Below, in pieces: positions 21,901-28,466 of a stretch of DNA of 64,000 nt. The position numbers and the translations under genes are program-made. How positions within the stretch are numbered: the stretch's first letter is position 1; the number at the start of each line of letters is the position of its first letter. The notes under the pieces were generated by a model. The model saw only the letters and a list, made by a program, of their open reading frames with translations, was not told the DNA's origin and searched no databases. The DNA comes from Wocania ichthyoenteri Th78 (GTDB lineage Bacteria; Bacteroidota; Bacteroidia; Flavobacteriales; Flavobacteriaceae): positions 2,276,100 to 2,340,099 of the forward strand of contig NZ_KN525716.1 of the NCBI RefSeq assembly GCF_000789235.1. The letters run 5' to 3'.

Positions 21901-23199
21901 CCAGGATTTATAGGAACATTAAAGCCTACTTTAGGTTATACTTTTGGAAGTCAAAATGACATAAGACATTTGGCGGCAAGAAACGGGTGGTTAACGGTGT
22001 TTCCAGAATTTAATCAGCAATATACCGAAACACATACCAAACAATTGGATGTATCAGCAAATTTAGAACCCATAAAAGATTTAAAAATTGATATTGTTGG
22101 TAACAGAGCGCATTACGAAAACTACAATGAGAATTATAAAGTAGACCCAAATACATTAGAATATCAATCATTAACACCAAACACTTTCGGAAACTTTAAT
22201 ATATCTACCATTTTAATTAAAACGGCATTTGGTAATAGTGATGAAAATGTATCGGAGGCATTTAATGATTTTAGAGCCAATAGGTTAAAAATTGCTGAAA
22301 GACTTGCCGAGAAATTTTATGGTAATTCAACATACGCCAGAGATGGAGAAGGTTACCCGTTAGGCTTTGGTAAAAATAATCAAGCGGTGTTATTGCCAGC
22401 CTTTTTAGCTGCTTATTCAGGGCAAGATGCGAACAAAGTAAAAACCAGTGCTTTTAGAGATGTGCCAATTCCCAACTGGGATTTAAAATACACAGGTTTT
22501 ATGAAGTTTAATTGGTTTAAAAAACGCTTTAAACGATTCTCTGTAACTCATGGGTATCGTTCTACGTATACTATTAATCAATTTAGTACTAACTTAAATT
22601 TGAACTTAGATGCAAGTGCAAACGAAGCCCCGGTTCCTGGGTTGGATTATGCAAGTCAGCCACCAGAATCTAAAGATCAATCAGGGAATTATAAAAACGG
22701 AACTTTATTTAGTAACATCAATTTAACCGAATTATTCAGTCCGTTAATTCGAATAGATTTCGAAATGAAAAATTCAATAAAAATTCTTGCTGAAGTTAGA
22801 AAAGATAGATTGCTGTCGCTTAGTTTTGATAATAATTTAATGACTGAGATTCAGGGTAATGAGTATGTTATTGGTTTGGGTTATAGAATAAAAGATGTGC
22901 GTATTCGTTCGCAACTTGCAGGTCCAAAAAAGCGTATTGTGAGCGATTTGAATATGAAAGCAGACATATCGGTTAGAGATAATAAAACGATTATACGTTA
23001 TTTAGACTTAGAGAATAACCAAGTAACAAGTGGACAAACTATTTGGGGCTTAAAATATTCAGCAGATTATGCGTTTAGTAAAAACTTAACAGGTATTTTC
23101 TATTTCGATTATGCGTTCTCAGAATATGCTATTTCAACAGCATTTCCGCAAACAACTATTCGCTCTGGAATTACGCTCAGATATAATTTTGGGAATTAA
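15931..23199 (+). CDS. sprA: Type IX secretion outer-membrane translocon SprA (Sov homologue)
   Basis: The 2422-residue protein matches the size and composition of SprA, the very large outer-membrane barrel through which type IX cargo leaves the cell; it is needed for gliding in F. johnsoniae. The sequence is rich in beta-strand/turn blocks with Asn, Asp and Tyr. Family-typical stretches include 'VDDFEGSQGSIDLKSQQSWF' and an aromatic strand at the C-terminus ending 'TLRYNFGN'. The start is TTG at 15931; no ATG occurs before the signal peptide core (~residues 31-46, 'IFLVFVLLFSLSVWSQ'). Residues ~23-30 ('EVAEHSRS') are encoded by a segment resembling an intergenic repeat, giving an unusually long n-region. 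A strong hairpin follows the gene. Confidence 0.95.
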   Translation: MNITNPNFYKLFKKRFTKFNQFEVAEHSRSIFLVFVLLFSLSVWSQEPVQDSVKTGFSLGEIKAPNPNSVESKYTFDPVTNRYIYTEKIGTYNIKYPVILTPKEYYALVAKENLKAYYKEKIDAFDGKKTGAKDGQKNLIPEFYVKSDFFTSIFGSDTISVVPQGSVEMDLGVLFSKQDNPSFSPKNRNNFTFDFDQRISLSLLGKVGTRLQVTANYDTQASYDFQDIIKLEYTPTEDDIIQKIEVGNVSMPLNSSLITGAQSLFGVKAQLQFGKTTVTGVFSEQKSQSNSVVAQGGGTLEEFELFIRDYDENRHFFLAQYFRDTYNTALETYPYINNKGLQITRLEVWVTNRSNRTDNVRNIVALQDLGETDLIGLQSPPAGFVNAGLGAIPDNSNNDFDPTAIGSTSVLTEAVRDVATVQSGILVSNVNEGFDYAKLENARKLISNQEYSLNKDLGYISLNQRLNNDEILAVAFQFTIGGKVYQVGEFANDGIDATDVTTNGSGEVTGVTNKNLVLKLLKSSITNVNQPVWKLMMKNIYDTGAYNLSQDDFKLNIFYNEASPLNFISPVGSTAFPAPEPNDDPLNETPLLRVFSLDKLNFNNDPQTKGDGFFDFVPNITVLPQTGKIIFPSVEPFGEYLFDKLSLNASENYDNDATYNENQTKYVYDILYKSTKTAALEEVEKNKFKLKGRYKSAGGGGIAIPFGAARGSVTVTAGGRVLVEGVDYVVNYASARVEILDEALKASNTPINVSTENNAVFGQQTRRFTGINVEHKFNENFVLGATLLNLNERPITQKANYGSEPINNTIFGFNGNYSTKVPFLTRLANKLPNIDTDVESNLSVRGEFAYLAPGAPKGTNLNGEATSYVDDFEGSQGSIDLKSQQSWFLSSTPFDPSLGYVDVTDPNSPSNLQNGYQRALLNWYTIDPIFYSARRPDDISDDDVSDLFTSRVFINELFPERDLVQGQNSVLFTLDLAYYPSERGPYNFNPAANGNTLNNPQQSWAGITRQLTSTDLEQANVEYIEFWLQDPFQENPTNPGGKLVFNLGNISEDVLSDGRKQYENGLPDSSNNAFTTETSWGKTPGNQSLIYAFDSQGQDRILQDIGYDGLNDTDESTKFPDFAGLEDPANDNYSYFLDTEGDIFERYKKYNGVEGNTPDTFTDTQRAANTQPDAEDINRDNTMNTINSYFEYELDITRQNLPESEADFDNIPDSNPLKDFLRDYKNRPRLLPNGDTKDVRWYQFRIPVQGSHVTSIGGISDLRSVRFARVFLKEFSENTVFRFGTLDLVRSDWRRYTQALDKNDATPDDPQTDFSVGVIGTLENEGSYQRPPGIDPEELFNNNTVIQQNEQSLVVNVCNLESEDSKAVYKNISIDMRQYKRLRMFMHAEADDSGNSLTNDELVGFIRIGNDLTENFYQIEIPLQVSTSTTREGLWPKDNEINLPIDVLGQIKSLGISDGTLTNLDPTFYDVINGEAIPITGDEYSNYVAGQHRIAIKGNPNFGDIRTLMVGVKNATNRDDICAEVWFNELRLSDLDNEGGWAAVLSVDTNIADFANISATGRQSTSGFGTIEQGPSQRSLEDVKQYDVVTNVNVGQLLPKKWGIQVPFNYAQSEELITPKYDQFYKDLTLESRLDAANDSAERDKIKEQSEDYTRRQSINFIGVRKIRTGDSKPRFYDVENLTLNYSYNKVEHRDFEIENSVNKTLRVGANYAFNFNTIEVEPFKKNDSLFTGKYWKILKDFNFNLLPTSFTINTDVNRQFNRQKFREIDLGGANIGIEELFRRNYTFDFQYTINYNLTKALSLNFTAANNNIVRNYFKDNIVNGEQDPTLDVWDGFLDFGDPNRQSQSLGINYELPIDKIPTFNFLKATYRYDGDFLWQKGSDLYGEVLGGEVNSIQNSNVHSLNSTLDMKKLYKYIGLEKKPVRNVRSRTPQKGRPPGANQKTKPAKSKNKSVTKLLNTGIDILTSIKRIQFNYSENNGTFLPGYTQTPGFIGTLKPTLGYTFGSQNDIRHLAARNGWLTVFPEFNQQYTETHTKQLDVSANLEPIKDLKIDIVGNRAHYENYNENYKVDPNTLEYQSLTPNTFGNFNISTILIKTAFGNSDENVSEAFNDFRANRLKIAERLAEKFYGNSTYARDGEGYPLGFGKNNQAVLLPAFLAAYSGQDANKVKTSAFRDVPIPNWDLKYTGFMKFNWFKKRFKRFSVTHGYRSTYTINQFSTNLNLNLDASANEAPVPGLDYASQPPESKDQSGNYKNGTLFSNINLTELFSPLIRIDFEMKNSIKILAEVRKDRLLSLSFDNNLMTEIQGNEYVIGLGYRIKDVRIRSQLAGPKKRIVSDLNMKADISVRDNKTIIRYLDLENNQVTSGQTIWGLKYSADYAFSKNLTGIFYFDYAFSEYAISTAFPQTTIRSGITLRYNFGN
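15999..16020 (+). repeat. Copy of the CTGAGC...GTCGAAG repeat inside the sprA 5' coding region
   Basis: This 22-base segment matches the intergenic copy at 24971-24992 at 18 of 22 positions. It is read in frame and encodes part of the SprA n-region just before the signal peptide core. Confidence 0.65.
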
Positions 23200-23244
23200 C
23201 TCGAAAAAGGATTTCTCGATTTTTTATCGAGGTTTCAAATAAAA

Positions 23245-23270
23245 TTGTCATTCTCGCGAAGGCGGGAAAC
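23245..23270 (+). repeat. GTCATTC hairpin repeat downstream of sprA
   Basis: 'ttgtcattctcgcgaaggcg' followed by 'ggaaac': an imperfect hairpin with a GAAG-type loop, 45 bp after the sprA stop. Same family as 28267-28286, 40771-40822 and 56255-56274. Confidence 0.65.
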
Positions 23271-23277
23271 TAATAAT

Positions 23278-23334
23278 AAAAAACAAATTGATTACTTTAA
23301 AGCAGTCAGAATATTAGTAATCAATTTGTTTTTT
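23278..23334 (+). terminator. Strong hairpin terminator between sprA and gcvH
   Basis: A 19-bp perfect inverted repeat (23278-23296 with 23316-23334) separated by 19 bases. The right arm ends in six T residues; the A-run at the left end would serve as T run for the other strand, so it could work both ways. A further direct copy of 12 bases of the right arm lies at 23340-23351. Confidence 0.8.
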
Positions 23335-23347
23335 ATTATGTAATCAA

Positions 23348-23378
23348 TTTGAAATTATAATTTGAATAAATACATTTG
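23348..23378 (+). promoter_or_regulatory. Bacteroidetes-type promoter for gcvH
   Basis: TTTG (23348-23351), a 19-bp spacer and TACATTTG (23371-23378) match the full TTTG-N19-21-TAnnTTTG consensus. The gcvH ATG is 33 bp downstream. The TTTG is part of a 12-base string repeated from the adjacent terminator arm. Confidence 0.75.
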
Positions 23379-23411
23379 CCAAAAGATATTAACGAACTTA
23401 AATTATTATAA

Positions 23412-23792
23412 ATGAATATTCCATCAGAATTAAAATACACTAAGGATCACGAGTGGATTCGTATTGAAGGCGACATTGCAACCATTGGTGTTACAGATTT
23501 CGCACAAAGCGAATTAGGAGATATTGTGTATGTTGAAGTTGAAACCGTAGACGAAACCCTTGACGCTGAAGAAGTTTTCGGAACAGTTGAAGCTGTTAAA
23601 ACAGTGTCAGATTTATTTTTACCATTATCTGGTGAAATTATTGAGTTTAACGAAGCTTTAGAAGACGAGCCAGAAAAAGTAAATAGCGATCCTTACGGCG
23701 ATGGTTGGATGATTAAGCTTAAATGCTCAGATCTTTCTCAAGCAGAAAACCTTATGTCTGCAGACAACTATAAAGCACTTATAGGTGCTTAA
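23412..23792 (+). CDS. gcvH: Glycine cleavage system H protein
   Basis: This 126-residue carrier protein shuttles the aminomethyl group between the P, T and L proteins of glycine cleavage on a lipoyl arm. The lipoylated lysine is Lys63 in 'VEAVKTVSD'. The N-terminal '[15 protein letters not shown]' and 'GDGWMIKLK' near the C-terminus are family hallmarks. The other gcv genes are not in this window. The following vanZ-like gene overlaps its 3' end by 8 bp, so the pair is translationally linked. Confidence 0.97.
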   Translation: MNIPSELKYTKDHEWIRIEGDIATIGVTDFAQSELGDIVYVEVETVDETLDAEEVFGTVEAVKTVSDLFLPLSGEIIEFNEALEDEPEKVNSDPYGDGWMIKLKCSDLSQAENLMSADNYKALIGA

Positions 23793-24153
23793 AAGGTATG
23801 CGCTTATAATTGCAGTATTTTATTCAATTGCATTAGCAGCAGTAAGTTTAATTAAAATTAATAACTTACCAGATGTTGGTATTTCTTTTGCCGATAAAAT
23901 ATTCCATTTTTTAGTATATAGTGTGTTAGCCTTTTTATGGGTTAACACATTTTTTTTTAAGTTTAAATACAAAAAAACGAAGGCAATAATTTATGCTGCT
24001 CTATTTTCAATAATATTTGGTATAATAATTGAAGTATTACAAGGAAGTGTTACTGCATCAAGACACACTGATGTTTATGATGCTATAGCGAATACTTTGG
24101 GTGTGTTATTTATGGTGTTATTACTGTTAATTAACAGAAAAACGTATATATAA
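23785..24153 (+). CDS. VanZ-like small membrane protein
   Basis: The 122-residue protein has four predicted hydrophobic helices (~5-22, 35-52, 64-84, 97-117) and the VanZ-family signature region '[16 protein letters not shown]'. The conserved '[24 protein letters not shown]' block is also present (19 residues of it, '[19 protein letters not shown]', are the core). VanZ itself gives low-level teicoplanin resistance, but the function of most homologues is unknown. The start is GTG at 23785, overlapping the gcvH stop by 8 bp; no ATG is available nearby. The gcvH-vanZ pair is one I recall as common in Flavobacteriaceae, so linkage is probably by position rather than glycine metabolism. Confidence 0.85.
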   Translation: MLKRYALIIAVFYSIALAAVSLIKINNLPDVGISFADKIFHFLVYSVLAFLWVNTFFFKFKYKKTKAIIYAALFSIIFGIIIEVLQGSVTASRHTDVYDAIANTLGVLFMVLLLLINRKTYI

Positions 24154-24222
24154 AATTTATAAACGCTTGCTTTTTTGACAAATAAATGGTTATTTTAGCA
24201 ATCTTCTAAAAACAATTAAATT

Positions 24223-24942
24223 ATGGAACCTAAAAAAAATCCTAAAGCAAATGTAGGACGTAACAGTTCGCTATATTTTGCAATTGGCTTAGCTTTAATG
24301 CTATTCTTAACAAATTATGCGATTAATTACAAAACGTATGATAAGTCTAATATTGATATAGGACAGTTAAATTTAGATGACCTTGATGAAGAAGAAATTC
24401 CACTTACAGAACAAATAAAAACGCCACCACCACCGCCACCGCCACCAGCAGCTCCAGAAGTTATTGAGGTTGTAGAGGATGAAGAAGAGGTAGAGGAAAC
24501 GGTGATTGAATCTACAGAAGCCGATCAAGAAACCGAAATTGTTGAGGTTGAAGAAGTAGAGGTAGAAGAAGTAGAAGAAGATATAGAAGTCCCTTTTGCA
24601 GTTATTGAAAACGTACCAGTTTTTCCAGGATGCGAAAAAGGAAACAATGCTGCTAAAAAGCAATGTATGTCTGATAAAATAGCAAAATTTGTAAATAAAA
24701 AGTTTAATACAGATTTAGCTGGAGACTTAGGTTTGTCTGGAAGACAACGTATTAATGTAATATTTAAAATTGATAAAACGGGTAATATAATTGGTATACG
24801 TGCAAGAGCACCGCACCCAGGTTTAGAAAAAGAAGCTAAACGTGTTATTGGGTTGTTACCTAAAATGAAACCAGGAAAACAAAGAGGTAAAGCAGTAACT
24901 GTTCCATATTCTTTACCAATTATTTTTCAAGTACAAGATTAA
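24223..24942 (+). CDS. Energy transducer TonB-family protein
   Basis: The 239-residue protein has a short cytoplasmic N-terminus, one transmembrane helix (~16-34), a Pro-rich stretch (~68-78) and an acidic Glu/Val linker (~80-123) that would cross the periplasm. The C-terminal TonB-like domain spans ~124-239 ('INVIFKIDKTGNIIGIRARAP'). TonB passes proton-motive force from ExbB/ExbD to outer-membrane receptors; exbBD are not in this window. Two cysteines (137, 148) in 'PGCEKG' and 'KKQCMSDKI' recur in the next two genes. It is followed by a strong terminator, so it is a single-gene unit. Confidence 0.9.
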   Translation: MEPKKNPKANVGRNSSLYFAIGLALMLFLTNYAINYKTYDKSNIDIGQLNLDDLDEEEIPLTEQIKTPPPPPPPPAAPEVIEVVEDEEEVEETVIESTEADQETEIVEVEEVEVEEVEEDIEVPFAVIENVPVFPGCEKGNNAAKKQCMSDKIAKFVNKKFNTDLAGDLGLSGRQRINVIFKIDKTGNIIGIRARAPHPGLEKEAKRVIGLLPKMKPGKQRGKAVTVPYSLPIIFQVQD

Positions 24943-24970
24943 GTTTAAAAATAATAAGCTGAGTAATATT

Positions 24971-24992
24971 GGTTGCTGAGCGAAGTTGAAGT
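24971..24992 (+). repeat. CTGAGCG...GTTGAAG interspersed repeat
   Basis: A 22-base intergenic copy immediately upstream of the tonB terminator. It matches the copy within sprA (15999-16020) at 18 of 22 positions. Confidence 0.6.
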
Positions 24993-24995
24993 ATA

Positions 24996-25033
24996 AAATC
25001 CCGTTACAAATTTTGTAACGGGATTTCTTTTTT
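24996..25033 (+). terminator. Terminator after the first tonB-like gene
   Basis: Inverted repeat 24996-25010 with 25012-25026 (core AAATCCCGTTAC/GTAACGGGATTT, realistic loop of ~7 bases), followed by six T residues at 25028-25033. Confidence 0.85.
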
Positions 25034-25136
25034 GGTATGCTTATTGTGATTTTATCATAATATTAACATATAAACTATAATTATTATGAAATGAGCATAA
25101 ACAAAATTGTGTTTATATTCCTGGAAACAGTAAATT

Positions 25137-25168
25137 TTGTTTTGCGAATTGCATTTGACCTTAGTTTG
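25137..25168 (+). promoter_or_regulatory. Likely promoter for the second tonB-like gene
   Basis: TTTG (25137-25140), 20-bp spacer, TTAGTTTG (25161-25168), one mismatch to TAnnTTTG. The ATG is 17 bp downstream. A 7-bp inverted repeat ATAAACA/TGTTTAT lies just upstream (25098-25117) and might bind a regulator. Confidence 0.45.
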
Positions 25169-25185
25169 AAATAAAACATTAACAA

Positions 25186-25971
25186 ATGAAAATTCCAAAA
25201 AAGACTCACGAACTCATTCGGCAAAATGAGCAAATCGTGAAAAAATCACAAAAGCATGATGCAAATTTACAAAAAAACTCAACCCTTTACTTTCAAATTG
25301 GTTTAATTGTATGTTTACTTGCCGCCTATGGCTTGTTTGAAATGAAGTTTGAAACAAAAATTTCTACCTATGCAGATTTGCCTCCTATTGATCCTCCGAC
25401 TTATATTGATGTACCAATAATTAAAACGGTAAAACCAACTTTTGATGAGCCAGTTGAACGGAAGCAAAGCAAATCACATGAGTTTGAAGAAGTGACAAAT
25501 GATACACCAGATGATTTGTTTAAAGATAACCTAATTGTAAACCCTTCAGATGATGTAAATCCACCAATTGACCCAGGAGATATTGATGTTATCCCAGAAC
25601 CTAAAGATTTAGATGTTCCTATTGCTTTTATTCAAAATGTACCTATCTATCCAGGATGTGAAAAAGCAAAAAATAATAATGATAGAAGAAAATGTATGTC
25701 TGAAAAAATTACTAAACTTATACAACGAAAATTTCACGGTGATGATATCGCCTCAGATTATGGTTTAACAGGCATGCAGAAAATAGATGTACAATTTACT
25801 ATTGATAAAACTGGTAAAGTAAGCAATATTAAAACAAGAGCTCCACATCCAAAGTTAGAAGATGAAGCAATTCGAGTTATTAATTTAATGCCAGAAATGA
25901 CACCAGGTAAACAAAATGATAAAAATGTAGGAGTTATTTATACATTGCCCATCAAATTTAAAGTACAATAA
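25186..25971 (+). CDS. Second energy transducer TonB-family protein
   Basis: The 261-residue paralogue of the preceding gene has a longer cytoplasmic N-terminus (~1-33, basic), one transmembrane helix (~34-52), a periplasmic linker with scattered Pro-Pro and Asp-Pro instead of a poly-Pro run, and a TonB C-terminal-like domain (~145-261). 'PGCEKAK' and 'RRKCMSEKI' place cysteines at 158 and 170, matching those of its neighbour. The C-terminal domains of the two proteins are closely similar while the linkers are not, which suggests duplication followed by linker divergence and possibly different receptor partners. It lies between two terminators and is transcribed alone. Confidence 0.88.
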   Translation: MKIPKKTHELIRQNEQIVKKSQKHDANLQKNSTLYFQIGLIVCLLAAYGLFEMKFETKISTYADLPPIDPPTYIDVPIIKTVKPTFDEPVERKQSKSHEFEEVTNDTPDDLFKDNLIVNPSDDVNPPIDPGDIDVIPEPKDLDVPIAFIQNVPIYPGCEKAKNNNDRRKCMSEKITKLIQRKFHGDDIASDYGLTGMQKIDVQFTIDKTGKVSNIKTRAPHPKLEDEAIRVINLMPEMTPGKQNDKNVGVIYTLPIKFKVQ

Positions 25972-25994
25972 GAGCTTTATAATTTAAAGTATTT

Positions 25995-26029
25995 AAAACC
26001 GTTATCAATTTAATTGATAGCGGTTTTTT
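25995..26029 (+). terminator. Terminator after the second tonB-like gene
   Basis: A 16-bp stem with one G-T pair (25995-26010 with 26012-26027; the apex must open to form a loop), followed by T residues. It lies 24 bp after the stop. Confidence 0.8.
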
Positions 26030-26036
26030 ATTAATC

Positions 26037-26058
26037 AGAACTTGTTTCAGATTCTCAA
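26037..26058 (+). repeat. Half copy of the CCTGAAC/GTTTCAG repeat
   Basis: 'gaacttgtttcagattctc' resembles the fuller element at 56855-56885 ('cctgaactagtttcagaat'). Only the right half is clear. Confidence 0.4.
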
Positions 26059-26163
26059 AATCAACTATTCATGTTTAGAAATTGAAATCGTATGTTCTAT
26101 TAAGAATAGGAATCTTAAAAAATATAGTATCTTTCTGCTCAAAATTAATTCTTATCAAATCCT

Positions 26164-28263
26164 ATGAAGCAATTCGTTGTCCTACTTATACTTTTGGTTC
26201 AATATAATGTATGCGCGCAAGATACTTTTCTTTATGAAAAACCACCAGTTTTCCCCAATTGTGAATCTGTAGAAATTGATGTTTTGCAACAGTGTTTTAA
26301 CAATAATATATTCACCCATATTTACGAGAACTTTAAAATACCACAAAAGGCTTTAGATGAAAATTATAAAGGAGACATCGCCGTACTTTTTGAGGTTGAT
26401 AGAACAGGTTTATTCAAGGTGATTTATATTGATGCTATTTATAATGAATTAAAAGACGAAGCAAAGCGTGTTTTTGCACTGTTGCCAAAAGTAAAACCGG
26501 CAACTTATAATGGAAGAACGACTTATAAGCAATATTCCATTGCGATTAAAATACCATTGGTAAATCAATCAAAGATTTTAATAAATGTTACAAAAGTTAG
26601 CGAAATATCTAAATTAGAAGACGCAGCAAAAACAGAATTTGATAGTATAAACGCAAGCTTGAGAACTTTTGAAAACAAAGGGTATGCGAGTCAACTAAAT
26701 ATTCCTTTTACACATAGTGATTATTCCAAGTTTGATAGAAATATGAATCTTGTCGGAACCAATAGTCACACGGCATCAAAACCATTTGTTTATGAGGAAG
26801 TTTCAAACTATTACGATTTTAAAGCTGAAAACCAAAAGCTTAAAAAAGAAGCCAATACTTGGGCCGGTAAAAAGCTTTGGAATGAGCATTTAGTGCAATT
26901 ACAAGGAGAAGATTATTGGTTTACTATCGATCCTATTTTCGATTTACAAGTTGGTAAAGATACCGATGCGGATTTTAGTTCTACATATAACAATACTCGT
27001 GGGTTTTTAGTTCAAGGTGGTTTGGGTAAAAAGCTGAATTTTTATGCTTCGGTTTTTGAGAGTCAAGGACGATTTGCACAATATGTCAATCAATATGCTG
27101 AAAGTTTAAAAGCCTTTGGTCCAGACCCAGCCATTATTCCTGGGCGTGGTATTGCAAAACGTTTTAAAAGTGATTCTTATGATTATCCGGTTGCCGAAGC
27201 GTATTTATCGTATGCACCAGCAAAATTTATAAACATTCAATTTGGTCATGGTAAAAACTTTATTGGGGATGGTTATCGCTCGTTGTTGTTAAGTGATGTG
27301 GCGAGTCCACACCCATTTTTAAAATTAAATACTAAGTTTTGGAAAATAAAATACACCAATACTTGGATGTGGTTAAAAGATGTGCGACCAGAAGTTACTG
27401 AGGATGGTGCGTTTTTAACCAAATACATGGCAAGCCATTATTTAAGTTGGAATGTATCCAAACGCTTTAATTTAGGATTATTTGAATCGGTTATTTGGGC
27501 TAATACCGAAAACAGAGGTTTCGATGTCAACTATTTAAACCCAATCATATTTTATAGAGCTATTGAATTTGAAACCGGGCAAGATGCTGGTAATGCTATT
27601 ATTGGGGCGTCTGCAAAATACAAATGGAACGATAATATAAATATTTATAGTCAGTTTGTTTTAGATGAATTTTCGCTGAGTGATATAAAAGGCGGTGAAA
27701 AAAGTTGGAAAAACAAATACGGTTACCAAATAGGTGTTAAATATTTTAATGCCTTTAAGGTTGACAATTTAATGCTTCAATTTGAATATAATCGCATACG
27801 GCCTTATACATATTCTCATAATACGATTGCGACAAATTACGGACACAACAATCAGTCAATGGCGCATTTATGGGGCGCAAACTTTAGCGAGGCGATTTTG
27901 ATTGGGCGTTACCATTACAAGCGTTGGTTTGCCGATGCGAAATTAATTTTTGGTGTTCGCGGATTAGATTTTAATGATGGCACCGATAATTTTAGTTACG
28001 GCGCAGATATTTTTAGAAATTACAACGACCGTCCTTTTGATACTGGTGTTGAAGTTGGCCAAGGTATAAAAACAAAAACATTTAATGGAAACGTGCAAGC
28101 AGGTTATATCATTAATCCTGCGTCAAATTTAAAGGTGTTTACCGATATTAGTTTTAGAAATTTTAATCCTGAAGCTATTACAGCGTCTACTTTTAAAAGT
28201 AACACGGTCTGGTTTAATTTTGGATTAAGAACCGATTTGTTTAATTGGTATTTTGATAATTAA
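26164..28263 (+). CDS. remB: RemB-like outer-membrane protein: TonB C-terminal-like domain fused to a Wzi-type beta-barrel
   Basis: The 699-residue protein has a signal peptide (cleavage after 'NVCAQ', residue 19). A domain at ~25-135 resembles the C-terminal domain of the two upstream tonB-like proteins ('KPPVFPNCES', Cys33 and Cys44, 'AVLFEVDRTGLFKVIYIDA', 'AKRVFALLPKVKPA'). Residues ~230-699 look like an outer-membrane barrel of the capsule-assembly Wzi type ('NIQFGHGKNFIGDGYRSLL', aromatic strands to the end). I recall this arrangement as 'gliding motility protein RemB' in Flavobacteriaceae, where mutants spread poorly; the name rests on memory and needs a search. No transmembrane helix precedes the TonB-like domain, so it would sit in the periplasm tethered to the barrel. 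Confidence 0.72.
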   Translation: MKQFVVLLILLVQYNVCAQDTFLYEKPPVFPNCESVEIDVLQQCFNNNIFTHIYENFKIPQKALDENYKGDIAVLFEVDRTGLFKVIYIDAIYNELKDEAKRVFALLPKVKPATYNGRTTYKQYSIAIKIPLVNQSKILINVTKVSEISKLEDAAKTEFDSINASLRTFENKGYASQLNIPFTHSDYSKFDRNMNLVGTNSHTASKPFVYEEVSNYYDFKAENQKLKKEANTWAGKKLWNEHLVQLQGEDYWFTIDPIFDLQVGKDTDADFSSTYNNTRGFLVQGGLGKKLNFYASVFESQGRFAQYVNQYAESLKAFGPDPAIIPGRGIAKRFKSDSYDYPVAEAYLSYAPAKFINIQFGHGKNFIGDGYRSLLLSDVASPHPFLKLNTKFWKIKYTNTWMWLKDVRPEVTEDGAFLTKYMASHYLSWNVSKRFNLGLFESVIWANTENRGFDVNYLNPIIFYRAIEFETGQDAGNAIIGASAKYKWNDNINIYSQFVLDEFSLSDIKGGEKSWKNKYGYQIGVKYFNAFKVDNLMLQFEYNRIRPYTYSHNTIATNYGHNNQSMAHLWGANFSEAILIGRYHYKRWFADAKLIFGVRGLDFNDGTDNFSYGADIFRNYNDRPFDTGVEVGQGIKTKTFNGNVQAGYIINPASNLKVFTDISFRNFNPEAITASTFKSNTVWFNFGLRTDLFNWYFDN

Positions 28264-28266
28264 CCA

Positions 28267-28286
28267 ATTCCTGCGAAAGCAGGAAT
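28267..28286 (+). repeat. GTCATTC-family hairpin, perfect stem with GAAA loop
   Basis: ATTCCTGC (28267-28274), GAAA, GCAGGAAT (28279-28286): a perfect 8-bp stem 3 bases after the stop codon of the preceding gene. A near copy occupies the same position after the response regulator gene (56255-56274). Confidence 0.75.
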
Positions 28287-28334
28287 CTTACGGATTAAAT
28301 CTAAAATTTAAGTTGCTTAATCTGACTTTTTTCA

Positions 28335-28455
28335 CGTTAGGGATTGCAGCCCTTCGACAAGCTCAGGATGAACTCATCCTTTTTTGAGGCAGGATTAATT
28401 ATATAACCCTTCGCGCTCAGGATAAATTCAAGCCCGACCCGATAGGGTAACGCCC
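28335..28455. repeat. Composite interspersed repeat between remB and the convergent MBL gene
   Basis: The element runs from 'cgttagggattgcagc' (28335) through a 'cccttcgacaagctcaggat' block to a right half (28402-28455) that begins 'tataacccttcg' and ends 'gggtaacgccc'. The right half recurs in inverted orientation, with extra bases, at 56900-56980. No reading frame of note was seen in it. Confidence 0.6.
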
Positions 28456-28466
28456 AAATAATGAAC

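Noticed and set aside
23214-23231. Short CTCGAT/ATCGAG hairpin right after sprA as terminator
   Set aside because: The stem is only 6 bp and no T run follows; the 19-bp hairpin at 23278-23334 is a much better candidate.
24373-24663. Open frame on the minus strand opposite the first tonB-like gene (Phe/Tyr/Trp-rich)
   Set aside because: It is the shadow of the Pro-rich and Glu-rich linker repeats on the plus strand; composition is not that of a real protein.
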